Below, one piece after another: positions 1 to 8,956 of a stretch of 64,000 nucleotides of DNA. Each line of letters opens with the position of its first letter. Positions within the stretch are counted from its first letter, which is position 1. A model generated the notes under the pieces. It saw nothing but the letters and a program-made list of their open reading frames with translations. It searched no databases and was not told the DNA's origin. A program made the position numbers and the translations under genes. The DNA is from QQVM01 sp964544885 (GTDB lineage Bacteria > Bacteroidota > Bacteroidia > AKYH767-A > 2013-40CM-41-45). The stretch spans positions 1 to 64,000 of the forward strand of contig CAZJDX010000019.1 in the NCBI GenBank assembly GCA_964544885.1, read 5' to 3'.

Positions 1-832
1 AGAAATCATAAGAGTTTTGAGGAGAAATCCTATACAAGGTTACTCCGCCTACGGTGTTAGAATCCAATGGCCAATCGCCAATGAGATAAAATTCATTATT
101 AGCATTCATCTTCATATCACGAAATCCACCACTTTCACCCTCTGTGATCCTTAGCATTCTCTCCACATTACCGCTTGTATCAAATCGTGCAATATAAACT
201 GTCCGCATTACATTTATTCCGGGAAACAACTCGCCTGCTTCATAACTATCCATCAATACATTAACCTTACCATCGGTATCAAGGACCACTTTTTTACCGA
301 TTGCTACCGTCTGACCGATCCTTCCCCATATAAAATTCCCGCTGGTATCCAATTTGGCAAGGAACATACTCTGAGTACTCATATGATAAATTGTGTCAAA
401 AAAATGGATGGGGCTGTCAAAAGGCCCACCCGGATCATCCTGGCCGGATATCCACCCAGTAATGTAAATATGACCAAGGCCATCTAAGACTAAGGAGTTC
501 CCATGATCGCGTTCGCCCACCTGACTGCCTGCCACCTTCACCCATACCAGGTTGCCTGAACAATCCAGCTTGGCCACGAAAATATCATTGCCTCCATAGG
601 TGTTCAATGCATGGCCATTGATATTGGAAAGATTGCGTACCCGGCCGCAGATATAGACATTGCCTTGCGCATCGGTGGCTATATCGTTGACGATTTCATC
701 GGGACGATTCGCGGCAGGATCATAACTGGGTCCTCCGACGCGGTTGAGCCATTGGAAACTCTGGCCCTGAACCGGTGCAGCATGAAGAAAGAAAATAAAC
801 AAGCCGCAAAGCAAGATTCTTATTGCACTCAT
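1..832 (-). CDS. Secreted SBBP-type beta-propeller protein (3' end outside window)
   Basis: The reading frame starts at an ATG at 832 and stays open to the window edge, so the C-terminus is missing. The N-terminus (MSAIRILLCGLFIFFLHA, then a cleavage-like AAPVQGQS) is a signal peptide. The rest repeats the pattern DIATDAQGNVYICGRV, then an acidic loop, then a line such as IFVAKLDCSGNLVWVKVAG. This is the SBBP/beta-propeller repeat common in secreted Bacteroidota proteins, and at least four blades are visible. By analogy with its neighbours it probably ends in a T9SS sorting domain, but that part is not in view. It lies 77 nt downstream of the large PKD protein gene on the same strand. Its substrate or ligand cannot be told from sequence. 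Confidence 0.8.
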   Translation of the reverse strand, partial: MSAIRILLCGLFIFFLHAAPVQGQSFQWLNRVGGPSYDPAANRPDEIVNDIATDAQGNVYICGRVRNLSNINGHALNTYGGNDIFVAKLDCSGNLVWVKVAGSQVGERDHGNSLVLDGLGHIYITGWISGQDDPGGPFDSPIHFFDTIYHMSTQSMFLAKLDTSGNFIWGRIGQTVAIGKKVVLDTDGKVNVLMDSYEAGELFPGINVMRTVYIARFDTSGNVERMLRITEGESGGFRDMKMNANNEFYLIGDWPLDSNTVGGVTLYRISPQNSYDF

Positions 833-847
833 GTGATGAGGGTTTTA

Positions 848-866
848 TTTATGTAAGTTACATAAA
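848..866. promoter_or_regulatory. 19-bp palindrome upstream of the propeller gene
   Basis: TTTATGTAA and TTACATAAA form a perfect 9-bp inverted repeat around one central G. It sits 16 to 34 nt before the start codon at 832, so it could be an operator or a leader hairpin. Only the symmetry is seen; no regulator is identified. Confidence 0.4.
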
Positions 867-909
867 ATTTCTTTGGGTTTTATATAAATACCGGCATTAA
901 CTCTTCGCC

Positions 910-3900
910 TTATTTTAAAATCATCAACCTGCTTATGGCAAAGTCTCCCCTGTCGCTTTCAATTTTCACATGGTAGATGCCGGGATCCAGAGCCGCTGTA
1001 CTGATAATGACCAACCCTTCATCCTTACTTAGCCTGTATATTAGTTTTTCACGGCCCTGCGTATCCATTATTTTCAGAAGCCCGGTGCCTGATCCGATCC
1101 GGTAAGATACATTCAGTTGATCAGAGGCCGGGTTGGGAAATAATGTCAGGCTTGTTTTGGTTATAAATTCAGATTCCGGATTAACAAAAGAATTTCCGGA
1201 GCCAATCCGGTGTGGAACACATCGAGGAAGTTCATCCTCATAACAAATTCTGAGTTGACAGTATTTCTGGGTAGTTGGATCATAGGCATTCAGGTTCATA
1301 CAAAATTCATCGTAGGGTGACGAAGTAAGGGTAAAGAGACCATTGATCACATTCAATCCATTGATTAAGGTTGAGGGCATTCCGCTTAAGGTACCGTTGG
1401 CTACAGAAAACCAAACTGTATAATCTGAATTTGTTGTAATGGATAAGGTGAATGCATATACATTCGGAGCCCCACCCTCTGTACAACGAACTTCATCGAA
1501 ACTCATTTGCATGTCGCAATCATCCGGATAGGGACAATCCTTTTTCTCCGGTAAATCGGCGCAATAGGTTCCAAGGCAGTTACAGTGTTTATATTCATCA
1601 CTCGAATTTTCAAGGTTAAAATCAAAACAGGCCGTTTTAAGTCCTGCTGTGTAGGGCACAAAAATTCCTTCAATCGGGTCATTTGGAAATCCGATAAGAG
1701 GTGTGAAGCTGCCATCGGGGGAAGTAATGATCAATGCGGTGCCCTGTTGCAGGCAGTCACTGTTCATCAAATTGCTTGGCAGTGAAATAGTAGTGTGACT
1801 ATTTATGATACCGTTAGCCGATTCATACATGCAATAAAATTTAATGTCCGGATCCGGCTGAAATAAGGGACATTCACAGGACTTAATACTGAGGTCTATC
1901 GGATCTGAATAGGCAACACAACCATTCATCGTAGTGGCGACAAGCTGGATGCTGTAAAATCCCGGATCAAGATTGTTCAGCAGCAGCGGATCTACATTTC
2001 CACTACCACCGGTAGTACTTACACCTGCTGCCGACGTCACCTGCCATTCCCAGGATTGATAGGAATGAAAGGCATCTCCGGGAATCGTGATTTCATCGGA
2101 GGAACAGTAATCAAAGCAACCGCTGAGAATGAAACTGAAATCAGGTTCAGGGTTGACAATAAAATCCGCAACCGATGTACAAGATCCTTCGTTGGTAAAC
2201 GTAGCTCTGTAAATCCCGGCATTGTACACCTGAGTTGATATACCATTGGTTCCATTGCTCCAGTTCACATAATTGGTTCCCGCATTGGAAACCGAAAGCG
2301 TTATGAGTTCGCCTTCGCAGGCCGGATTTACATCAGAGGAAATGTCAGGAAGCGGTGGATTGGAGTGGACAACAAAGTTGAACGAGGTTGCAGTGGTACA
2401 TGGACTATTGCTACTGCTCAGGTTAAGGTTTATCACATAATTTCCGGGACTGACATTGGTGATGTCAAGCGATCCCCCTGAAGCACTGAAATTGGTAAAA
2501 GGCAGTCCGTCTTTTGTTGCAGACCAGTAATAGTTGTAGCCCGTTCCCTGAAAGGCGATCAGGCTGATTGTTTCTCCTTCGCAATACTCCGCTTGCCCGT
2601 TGATCACGGGATAAGGTATATTATGAACCGCTACTTGAGCAGGTTCTAGTACCAAATTTTCACAACCTGTAACACTGCTGGACATGGTGACGCTATAGGC
2701 GCCGGTTTGACTTACCCATATCGAAGAACTGGTTGCGCCAGTTGACCAAAGATAAGCATCTGGATTTGATGGAAAAGTTTGTAACAGTCCCAGCAACTGT
2801 CCTCCACCCGGGCAAAAGGAAATTGGACTTTGGGGAGTATAAGTTGCATTCAGGTTATTAGCATTCACGGTGATCAGGCTTGACTGGCTGGAAGTATAAC
2901 TGCAACCGTACAGGTCAGTAACGGTGAGAGTGGGGGAGTACTGGAATGGATTTTCATACACACGCTCAGTTTGAGGGCCAGCTAAAGGAAATAAGTCAGA
3001 ATAAGAACCGTCACCAAAGCTCCATATAGCTGAGGCAATATTCGATATACCGGTACCGGTGTATGTAAACTGCACCGGGGTGAAGTCTTCGCAAACTGGT
3101 CCGGCAGAAATACTGAATGTAGGATTTGGGGGATCAGGGACATTGACTGTAATGACTTTGGTGCAGGAAACTGAACCGTAACTGAGTGTGAGGCTTATAT
3201 CTTGTGAACCGGAACAAAGGGGAATGGAAGAAGGATGTTGCCCTGTTGCAAGAACACCTGAAGCATCAGACCATGTCCAGCTAACCGTATTTCCACCTGC
3301 ATTATAAATAGACTTATCAAAAACTTTCATGGCATAGTAGGCAGTGCAAGTCGATGGCGATCCTGGGATTTGGATCGGATTTGGAAGGCATTCGAAGGCA
3401 TAATCAAAATCAGGAAATACAGAAAGATCAATCGATTTGCAATTACTGGCGCATCCGCCGCCGGCTATGTGACCCTGAATACAAACTGTATAAACCCCTG
3501 GCAAAGCATAAACATGGGAAGTGCTTGTAGTCGGGCCAATTTGCCCGTCGCCGTAAGCAATAAAATAATCAAAGTAGGCTGAGGGTAAACTTCCATTCAG
3601 AGAAATTGCAACTTCATTACAGGCGATGGCGCTTAGTGTGAAGTCAATAGCCGGATCTGTAATACAAGGATCAACGGAAAATGGTTCACATACTATCTCA
3701 ATAAGATCAGAGCTCCAGCAACCGGTTATAATGTCCAGGACATCCAAATAATATGTGCCTTCCGATGAAATAGTAATTGAAGATGTTGTCTGGCCACCTC
3801 CCCACCATGTCTGATAATTTGGTCCGACTTGCAAGGCAGTTAAGGTATAATCTGGACAATCCCAAGGTAAGCCATCTAGAACGATATTTGCTCCCGGATT

Positions 3901-6360
3901 TGGATTAACGTAAATTATAGTATTTGCACTTGATACGCATTGATTTGCATCCGTTACAATAACAGATACATCCTGTTCATTCCCATCGTTTCTATCAAAA
4001 GTATAAGAAGGTGAACCGTCTGAACTTGAATTCATATTGGGAAAAGTCCATTGGTAAGTATAAGTACCCGCCGGTAAATTCAATACACTGAAATCGACAG
4101 ATGAACCATCGCATACAGGATTTGGCGATGCCTCGATTTCAATTTCCGGACCTTCCACCAGATCTAGTCCGAAAATATATGGTGAAGCGAGATCCAAAAA
4201 TCCACAGGTTTTCACTCTGATTTGTATTTCGACTCCGGTGGTGGCTGTGGCATTCCATTGAATGGTAGCTTCTGTTGCTCCGTTATTAGTTTGAATAACG
4301 CTTCCCGCAGTTGCAGGAAAAATTACCCATTCAATTTCATCAGAATGCATCAAATTCGCATTACTGATAGTGTAGGTCACGATGCTGTTCACGCACTGCG
4401 GATTGGCAATGGCAACAAGCGGTGCTACCGGTACTATTTGATGAACATCAAAAACCGCCGATGGCTCAGATTCGCAGCCGGTATTCATGTCCACTTGTTT
4501 TGCATAGAGTGAATAGGGTCCGGAACTACCCCAGGTTACCGTTATCTCATTCCCTTCCATGGTTGCTGGAGAACCGTTCGTAACGAACCATTTGATAAAG
4601 TAATTCGAAGCAGAAGGAGTCGTCGTATATAAATGTGGCGTATTGGCACAAACATAGTCGTCACCGGTGATGAGACCCGGCGCAGCAGGGCTTTCACTAA
4701 CAGTTAAAAATACAGATTGCCAGTTGCAGTAGCCGGTTCCGTTAGCAGATATTTTAAAAGTACCGGGACCATGAGGCCAACTGCCGATAACAAGAGCACC
4801 ATTCACACTTGCATAGGTTTGAACGATGACTTCTGTTGAAGTGTTCTGTATTTGCCAATTAAAAATTCCGGATGGCGTTGTAGTAAAAGTTATTGATCCA
4901 AAATCACAGATCTCCTCCGCTGAACTGCTTACCAGATGACTGTTTTTAACTTTGATTGCTTTTAGATAAAATCCATCGCATCCGAGGAATTCATTTCCGT
5001 AATCAACCCGGATCGTACGATTACCGACTGTGTTCCACTCGACCAAAATTTCATTTGTACCTTGTCCTATGAGCATGCTTGCACCCGGAACATCCCAGGT
5101 ATAAACCGTTCCGGGGATAAGAGGAACACTATACGCAACCTGTTGATTCAAACAAACGCTTGCCGGACCCGATATTGTAAAACCCTGAAAAAGAATCGGA
5201 ATTTCTATACTGGTCGGTTCATCACAAAAATCACCACAACCGGGTGTTTGAAGCGTCACTATTCCCGGTCCGTTTGAACCATTATCCCAAACCACTTGAA
5301 TGGAACTACCATATGGAACAGGCGAAAGAATGGTCCCATTGGTTACAGTCCATAAATAAGTACTGCAATTGGCAAAGGTGAAATAGGTAGCTGTATCATT
5401 CTCACAAACCGGGGTTGGACACTCAATGCTTGGCGGAACTTTATCGTTGACATATACACTGAGATGGACTATATCCTGACAGCCGCATTGATTGGTAACC
5501 GTTAATTGCACTTCATAGGTTCCGGGCTGATCATAAGAATGGTTGGGATTTTGTTCCACGGAGAATTGTCCGTCTCCAAAATCCCATAGCCAATTCATGA
5601 CAGGTGAATTACTGTTTCCCGGGTTAAAGAACCCACTGAAAGCGATATTCTCGTATAAACAAACTGATAATTCCAAGTTACCATTTGGTTGAACCGTGAA
5701 TGCCGGAACAGTTTGTAAGGATGCCGTTGGTCTTCGGATAATGTTAATACAATGTTCATCAATGCTAACACATCCGGAAGCGCTCGTTTCAGTTACCCGA
5801 ACCAAGCCATGGCCATACAAACCCCATAAAATCCATGCCTCATTTCCTGATCCGTTAGGTGTTACCGAAATGGAACCAAATCCTTCCCAGACATAGGAAG
5901 AACCTGCATTCAAGGGTGTTGAATACAGAACCGCAGTTGAATCACATACCTTCCAGCACTCATCCGGGTCAATTACAGGTATAACTTCATCATTTTCTTT
6001 AATAAAAGTCACGCATTCTGTAATAAAACCGGAAGTGATCACCGGTTGCGGAAGGGGATTGACTGTCACAGTCAAGGAGCATGCTGCAAGGACTGTCTGA
6101 TTTACATCTTTGATCTGGACACTCACCACTCCAACTCCGGCACCTGCCCATTGGACCGTAGCAGTACCATTAACAGAACTTATTAAATTCCCCCCGGTCA
6201 CAGTCCATTGATAAATTGACCCGGAATAAGCAGTTTGATATACCTTAACATCCCCTGTACAAACAGAATTTGAACCGGTAACAGAGCATTGTGAATAAGC
6301 GTTCAGAGAAAAGAAAGCTACTGTCATAACAATGATCAGCGACCGTTTCGACTGAATCAT
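910..6360 (-). CDS. Giant secreted PKD/Ig-like repeat protein with T9SS type A sorting domain
   Basis: About 1816 aa from the chosen start. The frame can be extended to an ATG at 6456, but that adds a low-complexity His-Thr/Ser-Leu stretch encoded by a dinucleotide repeat. The ATG at 6360 begins a normal signal peptide (MIQSKRSLIIVMTVAFFSL, ending near AYSQ). The body is a string of PKD and Ig-like modules, recognisable by repeats such as WDFGDGQFSVEQNPNHSY and WSFGDGSY and by regularly spaced cysteines. The last ~80 residues contain LFPNPASDQLNVSY and end in RLMILK, a type A T9SS sorting domain. It is predicted to be exported by T9SS and attached to or released from the surface, as an adhesin or structural protein. 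No catalytic domain was seen. Confidence 0.88.
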   Translation of the reverse strand: MIQSKRSLIIVMTVAFFSLNAYSQCSVTGSNSVCTGDVKVYQTAYSGSIYQWTVTGGNLISSVNGTATVQWAGAGVGVVSVQIKDVNQTVLAACSLTVTVNPLPQPVITSGFITECVTFIKENDEVIPVIDPDECWKVCDSTAVLYSTPLNAGSSYVWEGFGSISVTPNGSGNEAWILWGLYGHGLVRVTETSASGCVSIDEHCINIIRRPTASLQTVPAFTVQPNGNLELSVCLYENIAFSGFFNPGNSNSPVMNWLWDFGDGQFSVEQNPNHSYDQPGTYEVQLTVTNQCGCQDIVHLSVYVNDKVPPSIECPTPVCENDTATYFTFANCSTYLWTVTNGTILSPVPYGSSIQVVWDNGSNGPGIVTLQTPGCGDFCDEPTSIEIPILFQGFTISGPASVCLNQQVAYSVPLIPGTVYTWDVPGASMLIGQGTNEILVEWNTVGNRTIRVDYGNEFLGCDGFYLKAIKVKNSHLVSSSAEEICDFGSITFTTTPSGIFNWQIQNTSTEVIVQTYASVNGALVIGSWPHGPGTFKISANGTGYCNWQSVFLTVSESPAAPGLITGDDYVCANTPHLYTTTPSASNYFIKWFVTNGSPATMEGNEITVTWGSSGPYSLYAKQVDMNTGCESEPSAVFDVHQIVPVAPLVAIANPQCVNSIVTYTISNANLMHSDEIEWVIFPATAGSVIQTNNGATEATIQWNATATTGVEIQIRVKTCGFLDLASPYIFGLDLVEGPEIEIEASPNPVCDGSSVDFSVLNLPAGTYTYQWTFPNMNSSSDGSPSYTFDRNDGNEQDVSVIVTDANQCVSSANTIIYVNPNPGANIVLDGLPWDCPDYTLTALQVGPNYQTWWGGGQTTSSITISSEGTYYLDVLDIITGCWSSDLIEIVCEPFSVDPCITDPAIDFTLSAIACNEVAISLNGSLPSAYFDYFIAYGDGQIGPTTSTSHVYALPGVYTVCIQGHIAGGGCASNCKSIDLSVFPDFDYAFECLPNPIQIPGSPSTCTAYYAMKVFDKSIYNAGGNTVSWTWSDASGVLATGQHPSSIPLCSGSQDISLTLSYGSVSCTKVITVNVPDPPNPTFSISAGPVCEDFTPVQFTYTGTGISNIASAIWSFGDGSYSDLFPLAGPQTERVYENPFQYSPTLTVTDLYGCSYTSSQSSLITVNANNLNATYTPQSPISFCPGGGQLLGLLQTFPSNPDAYLWSTGATSSSIWVSQTGAYSVTMSSSVTGCENLVLEPAQVAVHNIPYPVINGQAEYCEGETISLIAFQGTGYNYYWSATKDGLPFTNFSASGGSLDITNVSPGNYVINLNLSSSNSPCTTATSFNFVVHSNPPLPDISSDVNPACEGELITLSVSNAGTNYVNWSNGTNGISTQVYNAGIYRATFTNEGSCTSVADFIVNPEPDFSFILSGCFDYCSSDEITIPGDAFHSYQSWEWQVTSAAGVSTTGGSGNVDPLLLNNLDPGFYSIQLVATTMNGCVAYSDPIDLSIKSCECPLFQPDPDIKFYCMYESANGIINSHTTISLPSNLMNSDCLQQGTALIITSPDGSFTPLIGFPNDPIEGIFVPYTAGLKTACFDFNLENSSDEYKHCNCLGTYCADLPEKKDCPYPDDCDMQMSFDEVRCTEGGAPNVYAFTLSITTNSDYTVWFSVANGTLSGMPSTLINGLNVINGLFTLTSSPYDEFCMNLNAYDPTTQKYCQLRICYEDELPRCVPHRIGSGNSFVNPESEFITKTSLTLFPNPASDQLNVSYRIGSGTGLLKIMDTQGREKLIYRLSKDEGLVIISTAALDPGIYHVKIESDRGDFAISRLMILK

Positions 6361-6873
<513 letters not shown>

Positions 6874-6874
<1 letters not shown>

Positions 6875-6989
6875 TCAATTAATCACCAGCCTTTTCTTCA
6901 GCGATCTGTACTCATCGTCCAGGTACACCACATAAACTCCGGCTTCCAGTGAAGAAATGTCCAGGCTGGTCTTGTTCATGCCCTTATCC
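6874..6989. repeat. 116-bp direct repeat, copy 1 (shared sorting-domain end)
   Basis: Matches 8841-8956 in the same orientation with one mismatch (6926 C against 8893 G). It covers the stop codon and the last 37 codons of two otherwise different T9SS cargo genes. The identity stops abruptly upstream, which points to recent gene conversion or module shuffling of the sorting domain. Confidence 0.9.
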
Positions 6990-8404
6990 ATTTCAATCTT
7001 TGATGAGTGAACCAGGGTTCCTTTAATATCATATATTCTGACTGTAGAGGTTTTGGCAAGAGCACTGTGATACGTCAGCAGAACATTATCCGTGGCCGGG
7101 TTCGGATAAAGGCTGGCTGCTATTTCCAATTCCGGATCTCCCACGTTCGATGCAAAACAGATATTGTAAACACCTGCATTAGGCAGCACAACCGGTGAAA
7201 CAGAATACGAAAATGTGTTTAAAAGAACAGATGAAAGCGGACTCAGGGGATTAGGCCCGGTCAACGGATCTGTCTCATCAGTCAAGCTTATTAATGTGTC
7301 CGGATCATAGCACAAATTACCCGGACTTGTTCCTGTTAAATCAAAAACCATTATACAAGGCTGTGCGCTTGAATCCTGGCTCATTCCCAGACAATACAGT
7401 TTATTGTTCTTCCAATGAATACGATTTTGATAAAAAAAGTTATCGCCAACTGATATAATTGTATTTGGATCATAAAATAAAAATTCTCCTGAATTATAAC
7501 TCCAGCTATTCGAAGAAACCATATTGCCACCAGAATCAAAAACAGAAATAAAATGCCGTTGTGAATTATTTACGTAGCAATTACCCAGTAAATAAATATT
7601 ATTCAAAGAATCTGAGGTAACTCCTACAGCCAAAATCTGATCATTCATAAATTTGTACCGCTTGCTCCAGTGCATGGTTCCATCTTCCTCTAATTTGACC
7701 ATTGCAATTGCATTGTACTGCGGCCCGATTATATTAAACACTGCTAAATATGTACTGTCCGCCGAACTTACAATATCCAGAGGTAATACATTCTGACCGC
7801 CTATCCATGCACTGGAAAACACATGATTCCCACTTGAATCAATTTTCTCAATCCAGCTATCGTAATTCTGTCCCGCGAAATCTAAGAAGGTAAGAAATCC
7901 GCCACCACTCAAGGCATCTGAACCAATTGATGGTCTTGATTGCAACTGAGATTGCGATCCAAAACAATTCACGACAGTTCCAAGGGAATCAAGTGTGACA
8001 ATCCGGAAGTTGTAAGCATGCGGTAATCCGGAATACTGAGAAACATACAGATATTTATCATCCGAAAATAAATCTGCTATTGTTTGCCCTGATAAATTCT
8101 TTGTCCAAATAACAGTACCAGAAGTGTCCATCCTGATAATATTATTAGCAGAAGATGCAAAAATATCAGACCCTTGAACTTCAATCCTTTCAAGTGGAAT
8201 ACCTGAACATGCCCATCTAACATTCCCTATATAATCAGTTTTAATCAGAGTGTCGTTTCCGTAGAAATAAATCGCGTCATCCGAGAAAAAACAATTTGGG
8301 TTTTTACTGCGGATACCGGTTTCAACACAAAATGACTGGGCCTTTACTGAGGTATAGCAAAGACCAGTTAATAAAAATACCGCAACAATTATTCCTTTAA
8401 ACAC
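6875..8404 (-). CDS. Secreted T9SS cargo protein, propeller-like body
   Basis: 509 aa. It begins with a signal peptide (MFKGIIVAVFLLTGLC, cleavage near VKAQS). The body consists of lines such as LVTLDSLGTVVNCFG and IEKIDSSGNHVFSSAW, which suggest a beta-propeller related to the SBBP protein at the window start. The C-terminus has SLYPNPATDNVLLTY and ends in LKKRLVIN, a T9SS type A sorting domain. The last 37 residues are identical to those of the CUB protein encoded at 8842-11145, and the matching DNA is almost unchanged. It is probably a surface or secreted protein of unknown function. Confidence 0.85.
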   Translation of the reverse strand: MFKGIIVAVFLLTGLCYTSVKAQSFCVETGIRSKNPNCFFSDDAIYFYGNDTLIKTDYIGNVRWACSGIPLERIEVQGSDIFASSANNIIRMDTSGTVIWTKNLSGQTIADLFSDDKYLYVSQYSGLPHAYNFRIVTLDSLGTVVNCFGSQSQLQSRPSIGSDALSGGGFLTFLDFAGQNYDSWIEKIDSSGNHVFSSAWIGGQNVLPLDIVSSADSTYLAVFNIIGPQYNAIAMVKLEEDGTMHWSKRYKFMNDQILAVGVTSDSLNNIYLLGNCYVNNSQRHFISVFDSGGNMVSSNSWSYNSGEFLFYDPNTIISVGDNFFYQNRIHWKNNKLYCLGMSQDSSAQPCIMVFDLTGTSPGNLCYDPDTLISLTDETDPLTGPNPLSPLSSVLLNTFSYSVSPVVLPNAGVYNICFASNVGDPELEIAASLYPNPATDNVLLTYHSALAKTSTVRIYDIKGTLVHSSKIEMDKGMNKTSLDISSLEAGVYVVYLDDEYRSLKKRLVIN

Positions 8405-8841
8405 ACGCTGCCGGCTTTTGTAATCGAAATATAGCTAATGAAAATGAAAGTTGCACTGACAGGTCTCATTTCTTAGAATCGACATGACCTTCAGCTTGTA
8501 ATCTTATACCATTTTTCACGGATTACAAATGTTACCAAATACAAAGGAATTGATATATAATCAATATGCAATTCATTTGCAGAAAAGATAATCAGGTAAA
8601 GTGTAGGAAATGATCCTTTTCCCAACTAAGTTTTATGCTGATTTCGAAAAGAATGCCGGAATAATTTTTCACTTATTATCTTTGTCTTCTCCTGGAGAAA
8701 AGAATAAATTAAGAAATTAAGTCTGCCTGGAATAAATAATAATAAGTCCGGTTAGAATTCTTCCGGTTATTTTAAGGATTATAAGTTAAAGGGCAATTCA
8801 TTTATGACATGAATGTTCTGAACCTGAATAATTAATCCTTT
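8405..8841. other. 437-bp intergenic region, no gene seen
   Basis: AT-rich spacer between two minus-strand T9SS cargo genes. No reading frame, RNA gene or convincing terminator was found. It presumably carries the promoter of the gene at 6875-8404. Confidence 0.5.
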
Positions 8842-8956
8842 TCAATTAATCACCAGCCTTTTCTTCAGCGATCTGTACTCATCGTCCAGGTAGACCACAT
8901 AAACTCCGGCTTCCAGTGAAGAAATGTCCAGGCTGGTCTTGTTCATGCCCTTATCC
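8841..8956. repeat. 116-bp direct repeat, copy 2 (shared sorting-domain end)
   Basis: Partner of 6874-6989 at an offset of 1967 bp, with a single mismatch. It encodes the final 37 residues and stop of the CUB-domain protein. Confidence 0.9.
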
